This document shows, in pieces, positions 56,601-64,000 of a stretch of DNA of 64,000 nucleotides (positions are counted from its first letter, which is position 1; each line of letters begins with the position of its first letter). The notes below the pieces were generated by a model that did no database searches, was not told the DNA's origin, and worked only from the letters and a program-made list of their open reading frames with translations. Source of the stretch: Dipetalonema caudispina. Taxonomy: Eukaryota; Nematoda; Chromadorea; Rhabditida; Onchocercidae. The DNA lies in NCBI GenBank assembly GCA_013365325.1, contig JABVXV010000035.1, positions 62,001 to 126,000 of the forward strand, in the 5' to 3' direction. The translations under genes were made by a program, and so were the position numbers.

Positions 56601-57765
56601 GAAGTGGATACAGGAGGTCGACGAGACTGTGATGGTGATGTGATACCACCAGTAAAGCGTAACAACGAACTTGGTAACAGTGGGCCTGATCCGTCGCCAA
56701 ATGTATGCTCTAAAAACCAAAATTTTTTAGATCTCCTTGAAGCTTCTATGCACTGACAGCAGAATAATATGAAATCTTACCGATTCCAGTCTGTGCCGTT
56801 GGATTCCTTGTCGTACTCCATCCACGCCAATTTTGATTTAACGATTCAGCATCTGACATCCACGAACAAAGGGAATCTTCTTCAAAGCGTTCCGAATCCT
56901 GCACAATGTCAAAGACTAGTTTTTTTCAACTTCTCAACATTATAAAAATGTACTACATAATTTTGAATTTCTGTACAACAGCAAATGTTTAAAAGAAAAA
57001 GATCTATAGATAATCTATTTCGAACTGTATATTTGTATTAAGGACATCCCAAATATTTTCATAAATCTGATCTAGATTTGGTAATGCTGCAGGAGAGGCA
57101 TTGATTGAACAATGCTGAAATCAGATAAGACATAACCCCGAACGATAAAAGGAAATCAGAAGACACCACTGCATATTAAATGGCAAGAATTGAGCCAGTT
57201 GGGACCAATAATAGCTTAACCAGCAAAGGTAATACAAGAGGTGTTTTCATGGTTAGTGTTATAAGCCTCATCGAAGAGGCGAATGCCAAGTTATTTGTGG
57301 CATCAGCTGGAAACTGTATTAATACAGATCGCCACTGGGAACACATTTCGTAAAATGCTGCAACAAAAGCAACTAATATACGACCTCAAAGGACAACTGG
57401 TCATCCTCTTGGGCAGCAGCAACTGCTCCCATCGGAAGCTCATTTGCATCAACCTCCTCTTCACCACCTGCAGCGCGCATCAACCATGCGTCATTCGGAT
57501 CTAGTTCTCCTTCCTGAAACTATTAGAAACGTGCTGTTGTCTTCGGAAAAGTTGGAGACTATAAAAGTCCCAAGTCATGTGACTCTAGTGGCGAAGGCAA
57601 CACATCAAGGTAACAATTCCTAAGAACGAAAACATACCACGTCAGTTCTCACCATCTTTCGCCGACCCGTTCCCTCCCTTGTAAGCTTTAAACACATCTG
57701 AATTTCTACAAAACATTTAAGGAAAGAACCTGTTCATCCACAACAAACACTTCCCCTTGCTCCAT
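44656..57765 (-). CDS. ebax-1: SWIM zinc-finger ubiquitin-ligase receptor (ZSWIM8 / EBAX-1)
   Basis: 39 exons, about 2024 aa. 5' to 3': 57765-57730, 57513-57385, 56898-56781, 56709-56539, 56386-56134, 55960-55875, 55493-55373, 55197-54999, 54883-54687, 54558-54470, 54395-54289, 53982-53782, 53656-53561, 53449-53279, 53117-52938, 52783-52530, 52265-52040, 51896-51752, 51704-51550, 51386-51193, 51079-50891, 50680-50606, 50502-50372, 50200-50065, 49674-49547, 49316-49127, 48682-48525, 48442-48302, 48222-48143, 48063-47896, 47674-47477, 47151-46958, 46709-46457, 46386-46171, 45964-45806, 45706-45560, 45465-45376, 45251-45117, 44814-44656. Landmarks shared with human ZSWIM8: LSFEDSERFEEDSLCS, SCLANGNADEF, the SWIM finger CSCSC...CQH (about 311-324), GAPDPT, WNLLSIVREMFKRRD, the HICSFLIGLYALGLNN region and QCKEQSSEMLEKAC. 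It is a Cullin-RING substrate receptor for damaged proteins and, with Argonaute, for target-directed microRNA decay. Exon 9 may start at 54958 instead (25 extra residues, but a 40-base intron). Exon 1 is tentative. Confidence 0.93.
49483..49505. repeat. T homopolymer in a ZSWIM8 intron
   Basis: Long T run between ZSWIM8 exons 25 and 26, an A run on the transcribed strand. Length is likely to vary between individuals or by sequencing error. Confidence 0.6.
49919..49998. repeat. TA, A and CA simple repeats in a ZSWIM8 intron
   Basis: TA repeat at about 49919-49936, A run at about 49961-49985, then CA repeat to about 49998, all in the intron between exons 24 and 25. Composite microsatellite. 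Confidence 0.8.
54099..54168 (-). ncRNA. microRNA-precursor-like hairpin in a ZSWIM8 intron
   Basis: Arms 54099-54130 and 54137-54168 are inverted copies, 29 of 32 identical, around a six-base loop. The outer 17 pairs are perfect (TCTGCGATAGGAAGTTT). Read on the minus strand, the sense of the host transcript, two of the three differing positions become G-U wobbles and one an A-G mismatch, so 31 of 32 positions pair. Read on the plus strand the same positions are C-U and A-C mismatches. The hairpin sits near the middle of the 306-base intron between exons 11 and 12, not at its ends, so it is not a mirtron. The loop is shorter than usual for a microRNA. A MITE-like terminal inverted repeat is the main alternative; no target-site duplication is evident. 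Confidence 0.5.
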
Positions 57766-59654
57766 TTTATTTATTTAAATAATCATTGTTGCTGAATCGA
57801 CCTCTTCTTCCTGCAAAATGACAATACAATAAGTGGAGATAAATAACAGTGTGAAGAGAATGATGAATCATCGCATTAAAATAGTTTTACTCACGCTTGC
57901 CGGTTATTCGAGGAAATTTCTATACCCCCAAATAAGATAGCGATATTTTGGTAGATACCAAACAACTCCGAAAGACCTTCATACGGGAAGTTTTTGGTGG
58001 AATAGGCTATTTCAAACTTGAAGTAGTTCAAAGTTCAACTTTCCGATTAGATAAACTGGATGTGTACAGAAATGAGCACGTTTCAAATGTACCTGATCCA
58101 CTCAGCACTACATAAATTTTTGCCATACCCGTCGCATTAAGTGCTAACAGAGAGAATCGTCTATGTTAAATTATAGGTGGATAAGTGTTGCCTTACACCA
58201 ATCGCATTCAAATGACCTTGTAGACAGTGTGGAAGGCATCGATGTATTATACGACTGCTTTCCGAACTCCAAACGAAGTCTACCATAATTCATAACAGTG
58301 TCACAAACAGCAAAACAGCATACAGAGATAACTCAGTGCTTCCCTTTCAAACATTCAGTTATAAACAAAATAGGTTCCATATTACTGCCAACTGATCTGC
58401 TGAGACCATCTTCACTTCATGCAGTCCCAGTTAACTGGGTTCTCAATAATTTTGGGCTTTTCATCTCTTTTATAAGGACTGATGGTAATATTATGAAGTT
58501 AGTCTAATGCACACAATGTTGATGGGTTGCTTATGAAATTTGTCAATAATCGACTTGGGAATATTTATTACCATGGATTTGTTTAGATTACTACATCCGC
58601 TGAAATTTCAGCAGACTTTCCATTAAATATTAATAGAAATAACCTCACAGTTTGTAATAAAAGCAAACCTAAAGACGAACACTGTCGACCTCTAACGCAT
58701 ATTAATCTTTTCATTATAAACCTATGATTTGCGATCTGGCTTTCAAATGTTATGATGGATAATTAGAAACTATGAAAAACAGACGATATGGGAATTCACC
58801 AAATTAATTATATTTTAAAGCTATACTTGGAAGCTATTTAAAGCTGTATATCATTCGATTTACAAAACAATTACACCGTCCAAAGTACATATGCGATTGG
58901 GCATGTGGTGATGATTTGAACTGCTAGTCTAAAGTTATATCCATAAAACAATAAATTTCTTATAGCCAACGAAATTAAGAGCTTCATTTTTCTTGAAGGA
59001 TAAACAACTAATGATTCTTAATTCCCAGTTATAGTATAATGTTTATCAAATTTGGCACACATTTCCCAGCAAACAAAAGGAAAGTCTGCAGATTTTAGTG
59101 CACTCCTCAAGGCTGCGAGCAATATAACAATACTCAGAGGAAAGAAAATCAGCGTGTTACCACTAGAAATGTAATCATGTCTGTATTAAATATATGAAAC
59201 TCTTTCAATTTCATAGTTCATTTAAACAGAAAAACTGTCCAATAGAAGGGTTTTTATCTCCTACCAATAATTAACAAATGACAGACTCTAAATTAAGCTT
59301 CAGCGTGCATGCGCTTCCTTAAATGTTTAAATAGCATACAATTCAAAAAGAGATGAGGGAATGTCTACATTGCAACTTAGTTGAAAAAGCTGAAAATATT
59401 ATATGGCAAATGATGACAAGGAGACAAAGTGTACTATTAATGTAGTGTAGGAAGAGTACAATGAAGTGAAGGAGATGACTGCTATATGATGACGATTAAA
59501 TACACTCTCCGCAGCTCCTTCCATTTTCCCTACAAATTTCTACTCCTCAGGTATGCATATTTTCACACTCTGCCCCAAGCACTAGCCACTAACGATAACA
59601 TCTTACTCTTAATTTGATCATCCTCAAATCTTCACCACGCATATAATTAATTAC

Positions 59655-59786
59655 ATTAATAATTATTATTTAGTAGTAGTAGCGGAGTAATATGACAATA
59701 ATTAATAACAATAATAATAATAATAATAATAGTAACAGTAATAATAATAACAATATTAATTAATAATAATAATGATAATAATAATC
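59655..59786. repeat. AAT/ATA microsatellite
   Basis: Imperfect (AAT)n with AAC, GAT and AGT variants and a short TAG run near 59671-59682. Confidence 0.85.
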
Positions 59787-60068
59787 TAAATCGGCACAAA
59801 GAAACTAAATGGTGTTCCATAAGAGTTGCATGACCTAATCACAACCAACTTAACTTACAATACACTCATTTCCCGAAAAGAACTCTTGTTCTCCCCGTAG
59901 AACAGGTGGAATAAAAGAGTTTGCAAGGTAAGCATTCCCAATAGTACAGACAGGTTGGTCCACCTGTCTCCTACTGGTCCCCACCCACCAAACATACTTT
60001 CACGCGTCCTTGCCCCTCACCAATGGCTACATCATCTGACGCCGAGCAATCGATACTCATTCACACAT

Positions 60069-60069
<1 letters not shown>

Positions 60070-60114
<45 letters not shown>

Positions 60115-60157
60115 ATACACACACATACACACATACACACATACACATATATACATA
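60070..60157. repeat. CA microsatellite
   Basis: About 40 bases of pure CA followed by CATACA variants. Confidence 0.95.
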
Positions 60158-60250
60158 CATGTAAGTGTGTGTCTAGGACAGATATGCAAAAGCCGAGGAG
60201 TGTGCGTGCTGGCACTGCAACAGCCGGACCCCCGTATATACATACATACA

Positions 60251-60380
60251 TGTATATGTGTGTATGCTTGCGTACGTACGTGTCTATGCGTGTACGTGCG
60301 TGTGTGTTGTATGTGTGGGTATGAGTATTTGTATGGAGTGTACGTCTATATGTATCTGTGGGTATGTGTGTTTGTGTGTC
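60251..60380. repeat. TG-rich degenerate microsatellite
   Basis: TGTGTG, CGTACGTACGTG and TATGTGTG runs, the opposite strand sense of the CA repeat 100 bases earlier. The two repeats could pair as a long imperfect stem. Confidence 0.85.
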
Positions 60381-60434
60381 ACTTACAATAGATATATTTG
60401 CGCGCGTAATGTGATACATCAATCCAGGTTGCCT

Positions 60435-60506
60435 GCCGTCTTTGATTATTAAAAGACCGGCGGTGGTAGGAGTGACTAGAAAAAACTTGTGGCTAGTAGC
60501 CACAAG
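60435..60506 (+). other. Two adjacent GC-rich hairpins
   Basis: Hairpin 1: GCCGTCTTT (60435-60443) pairs with AAAGACCGGC (60452-60461) with one bulged C and an eight-base loop. Hairpin 2: CTTGTGGCT (60486-60494) pairs perfectly with AGCCACAAG (60498-60506). Spacing is 24 bases. Two stable stems in tandem are unusual in this AT-rich interval and could be a structured RNA. They are too small for a typical H/ACA snoRNA, and no tRNA-like features are present. Confidence 0.3.
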
Positions 60507-60644
60507 GTCAACACTGTGCTTTATCACATAAATTGATAAGTACCTCTGTAAGATAAACTTTATTAAATTGTCTCCAAGATTTCATGATTATTACGTGAAG
60601 GTAAGAAAGCGACAGAGTAGGAATCATGCCGTTGGGTCGTTCGA

Positions 60645-60871
60645 TCAGTGGGTCAACTGACACCAACGGTTGATATCACGAGCGGAAGCGTTACTTTCGT
60701 CCGGTCTCTTTAGACTACCACCTTTTTCTCTTTCGATATATGTGCAACGCGGAAGAATCACTACTTCTTCCCAAAAATCATGACAGATCCGCTCAATTAT
60801 CATATAAAGTGTGGTCAGTGCATTTGTATTCAAATGAGAGAACAGTTGCAGTGCTCCATTACTTCTAAATT
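60645..60871 (-). other. Candidate minus-strand terminal exon
   Basis: After a possible AAAAATTTAG acceptor the frame stays open for about 75 codons to a TGA. The peptide has normal composition (ends DINRWCQLTH), but no homology, partner exon or start codon was found. Confidence 0.2.
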
Positions 60872-62254
60872 TTTTTGGCAATCAATTTATCCTTGATTGA
60901 TTACTCTATATGGTATATCGGAATACTCGTCAGTCAGCCAAGAGTTAGGGATTTTTTTGTCTGAATTAACACTAACTCATCCCATGTAGAGAGAGGAAAC
61001 TGACTTTTGAATCTTCAAAAACCCGCATTTTTGCTTAGTTAATGCTTTACAGAGTTCAGATTGCAAGACTGAGTATTTCACTATTTATTTAAGTAATCAA
61101 TGAAACCTTATAAACGAGAAAGAAAACTTCGAGAATTCGAAAATTCTTGAGAACTGCTGGAGCATATTAAAGAAATGCTAATAAAAAAGGAATTTTGATG
61201 AGACTTCATATGGTTGAACAATTTTGGAAGTTTTTTTTTTTTTTTATGAGGTTATCAAGCAATTCTGTATGAACTGGCAAAATATGTTTCATAGCCATTG
61301 TGGCGTTCTGCATATCGATCTCTCTGATGATATATCTTTACAGTGATGTTGCTTTGAACAGGCCTGAACAGGTAATACAACCATCAAAAAAACATTCCAT
61401 TCAACACATCTACTGCTTAGATTTTCGACGATTCAAAATATATTTAATTTTCAAATCGGAAATGTCTTTGGCTTAAATACAGAAATGGGAATTCGGAAAT
61501 GATTATGTCCAACATTCACGATTCCGAGACAAGATGCCAGTCTGCATGAAATTAATGTACTGGTTACCTGTGTTATTTTCAGCTGATAATTGAAACCTTA
61601 GTTCTATATTCTTTTAATTCCATAATTCTTGTTCACTTTACCACACGGCATTGCTCTATCGTCCATCTTTGCACATTTTATTATCATTTAAATCCAGTTT
61701 TTTCAGTGAAATTTATCAGTTCCATCTACGCAAATACATCCAATTTACTGTTAAAGTTTTAGCGTTCGACAAATATAGATAGTATTACTTGTACATTTAA
61801 TGACATAGTTTGAAAAGTATGACACGTATATCTCTTATTTTGTACAGAACTTCAGAACGCACACCTGGAGGTCAACTTATTTCTCCCAGCTGTTCTATTA
61901 TTTTTGTTCCCACTCAACCTGAGAGGATAGATTTTTGAGATGCTACCAGTAACTTTTCTACCTGAGTACTACCACTCAATCAAAGCCATTGGAATTTTGA
62001 TTAGGAAAGCCAGATGAACAGCATTAAGGCGTAGTGTTGCACAGCGTTACCACTCGCAGCTATTGCAAGTCAACAGGAACATGCAAGATGAAAGTAATGG
62101 TATCGGAAGAGATGTTTCCCTTATGGTCAATTTGTACGATTGTCCATGAAGTCCTTTCTGATTTGAAATCGTTCCTTAATTGTGACTGTATCCTTGAATG
62201 AAGTAAACTTAAGGTTTCAAAATATTTTTATTCATCGAACGACACTCTATAGTG

Positions 62255-62344
62255 ATGGTGACAGTAACCTCTGGAGGCTTTAAGGAAGTCATCAAGTTTT
62301 TGCAAGGTCAGGTTCAACCGAGTCCTTTATCCATAGTGGAATGA
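62255..62344 (+). other. Short ATG frame upstream of ATP13A1
   Basis: ATG followed by 28 further codons and TGA, starting MVTVTSGGFKEVIKF, ending 119 bases before the ATP13A1 ATG. It could be an upstream ORF if the 5' UTR extends this far; trans-splicing near 62450 would exclude it. Confidence 0.15.
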
Positions 62345-62462
62345 AATGAAGAATTAGCCTTGTTGTTCCAAAGTTTTCGAACTGACTGTGACTATCTCAG
62401 GGGTTGAATGTTCAAAATCTTTTTCCAGATTCAACTGTTTCAATAAGCAGTTACAGTGAACA

Positions 62463-64000
62463 ATGGCCGTTGATCAGCTTATTGACTCATATGTTCCATA
62501 TACAGTGAAGCCGATAATTGCACACGCATACGCTGGGCCATTTATTTTCTTGTATTTAGGATGGGCTTATTTATGGTTTAGTGTTTATGGAATGAACGAA
62601 TACTGGGAGTTGGGATGCATCATTACGGCTGCTATTGGTATATTGCAGGTATGTTTGGATGATTCGTATCGATTTTTTATTTCTTGCTTAAAACATTGAG
62701 ACTTATCATTTTCGTTTCCGTATTATTTGAAAATTTGAATTAATTTTGTAAAATGTTGATCAAATCTTCCTTGTTTCAGATTTTGACTGTATTGTTTTGC
62801 AACTGGTTCGTCAGTGTTCATTGCTTGCTGACTTGTTCATATGTAATATGTTTGTTTTATCAGCATATGTTTTTTTGTATCATACTTGATCAGAAAAATG
62901 AGCTTGAGTTTTGTGAGCTGCAGAAATTAGAATTGTCAGTTTTCAGGAGTCCAATATTGAGAGAGCTACAGTTGTGAAAGTAGTTCCAACGCCAAACAAT
63001 GGATGGGCAGAAATGGTTCCTTTGCGCAGGACTAAAGTATGTTCCTAGTTGCTCTGTTTATATAAGTTGATTTGTGCAGTCAGCTTAACATCTTTCATGC
63101 AGAGGAATTCCAAATGTGCCGTAGTAGAAAATGGAAAGCACTAGTATTACGTTGCTATGCAGTACAATATCCTGATTTGTACCCTCTCAAATGAACCGCA
63201 TTTTCACTCTCTGTTGTTCAAACTCGTTGTACTGTAACGTATTGGGGGACTTAAGACGGGACTTTAATCAATATTAAAATTACTTAATCAAAATAGAGCA
63301 CCATAAGGATAGGGTTTGGATGTGTACTAGTTTCTAATTTAATCTGAGAGTCCGGAAGTTTTTAATCAAGCAACAAATGATAGAAACTCATTTTAATAGT
63401 GAGTTTCTAACAGTGTAATGGAGCTGGTTAAGAGCAATAAATATATAATTTTTAATGTAGGAGTAAGTAGAGCTAAGTGTAATAATAGTACCTTCTATAA
63501 TGAAACTAATTGATTGCGAGACATAGCTCTTATGACTCTTGTATCATGTACATTTGGAAGGGAAAACTTCAATCTAATGAAGTACACTGAGGAAGTGCGG
63601 AACTGACAGGAGTGGAATACATTCAAATATCTTTTTGAAGGAGGAAACTTATGTTGTTTGTATGCGAATTTCGAATTGCAGAATTCATTTTTAGATGATA
63701 AATGGGAAGATAAAATTGTGGTTCGAATTTCAAAAAGTGCATTACACATTCGTTTTGGAAAGGAAGACTTTTCTAGCCTTGGAACTGGACACAAATCAGC
63801 CAATGTCCTATTTTCATGAGTCACGAGGACTTGAAACAGATGAAGCGATTCTGGAAAGGAAACAAGATCTGGGGGATAATAGGTGAATTCATTCTTTCAT
63901 TTTTTTTCCCATGATCATGGCTGTGCGGTCATGGTAGCTCTTTTGTTGATCGGTGTTATGTAGAAGCTTTAATTTTAAGAATGGAAATGGTTATTCCACA
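62463..64000 (+). CDS. atp13a1: P5A-type ATPase ATP13A1 (CATP-8/Spf1), 5' part only
   Basis: Exons 62463-62648, 62780-62842, 62947-63036, 63695-63882, then beyond the window. Phases close and give the first 175 residues. The start MAVDQLIDS is the family's N-terminus. Hydrophobic segments at about 23-43 and 46-62, plus ILTVLFCNWFVSVHCLLTC, match the N-terminal membrane hairpin region, and KVVPTPNNGWAE and WFEFQKVHY align with human ATP13A1. The catalytic DKTGT loop lies past 64000. ATP13A1 is the ER transmembrane-helix dislocase that extracts mis-targeted mitochondrial tail-anchored and mis-oriented proteins. Acceptor-like CAGs just upstream (about 62427 and 62450) may be leader trans-splice sites. 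The last donor is AG|GTGAAT at 63883; the remaining 118 bases are intron. Confidence 0.92.

Larger units (their letters stand above)
57766..62462. other. Divergent intergenic region between ZSWIM8 and ATP13A1
   Basis: 4.7 kb between two divergently transcribed genes, so it should hold both promoters. No supported gene inside. It contains the AAT-rich and CA/TG microsatellites, two small GC hairpins, one possible minus-strand exon (60645-60871) and a 29-codon ATG frame at 62255-62344 just upstream of ATP13A1, each described separately. Confidence 0.5.

Noticed and set aside
60057..60527. Long open frames across the CA/TG repeats on both strands
   Set aside because: His/Thr and Val/Cys runs are simple translations of dinucleotide repeats; no splice sites or start context.
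63400..63694. Possible exon before the last ATP13A1 exon (from GAATTGCAG near 63681)
   Set aside because: Using that acceptor shifts the frame away from the conserved FEFQK segment; the TTTTTAG acceptor at 63694 keeps phase.

Overview
This is an intron-rich, AT-rich eukaryotic window, most likely from a nematode. Exons are short and introns are mostly 70-300 bases ending in TTTCAG-like acceptors. Several start codons sit a few bases after a splice acceptor that has no visible upstream exon, which suggests spliced-leader trans-splicing. Assignment to a spirurid or filarial worm is a guess from composition and gene style; nothing here proves it. I see no bacterial operon, phage, CRISPR array, rRNA or convincing tRNA.

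Layout. 1-4071 is mostly non-coding, with one orphan exon-like stretch on the minus strand (2840-3191). 4072-9450 (+) is a tyrosine/arginine/tryptophan-rich protein gene with one 4.35-kb intron. 11189-16149 (-) is a 14-exon LRR-Ig-FN3-like transmembrane receptor. 17883-18775 (-) is a small unrecognised single-pass membrane protein. 18875-21009 (-) is WBP11, a splicing and PP1-binding factor. The last two lie 99 bases apart with a splice acceptor 2 bases before the downstream ATG, so they may form an operon. 21010-31094 is a 10-kb near-empty region. 31095-37188 (+) is a PCTAIRE kinase (CDK16/17/18, nematode pct-1). 38321-38737 (+) is a tiny two-exon gene for a 52-residue membrane protein. 38992-43613 (-) is a PNPLA8-type calcium-independent phospholipase. 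44656-57765 (-) is a 39-exon ZSWIM8/EBAX-1 gene, the substrate receptor of the Cullin-RING ligase used in target-directed microRNA decay. 57766-62462 is intergenic with microsatellites. 62463 to the window end (+) is the 5' part of the P5A ATPase ATP13A1.

Exon models were made by eye: splice sites, reading phase and similarity to families known from memory were matched, and almost every junction closes in phase. The models add up to 752 aa (LRR receptor), 408 aa (WBP11), 536 aa (PCTAIRE kinase), 572 aa (PNPLA8) and about 2024 aa (ZSWIM8).

The most interesting signal is a near-perfect 32-bp hairpin inside a ZSWIM8 intron (54099-54168). On the transcribed strand two of its three irregular positions become G-U wobbles, so it pairs better as sense RNA than as antisense RNA. 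That is what a microRNA precursor or other functional intronic RNA would look like, inside a gene whose known role is microRNA turnover. Other points of note are the possible WBP11 operon, two unrecognised small membrane proteins and the high share (about 20 of 88) of splice donors with T at +3.
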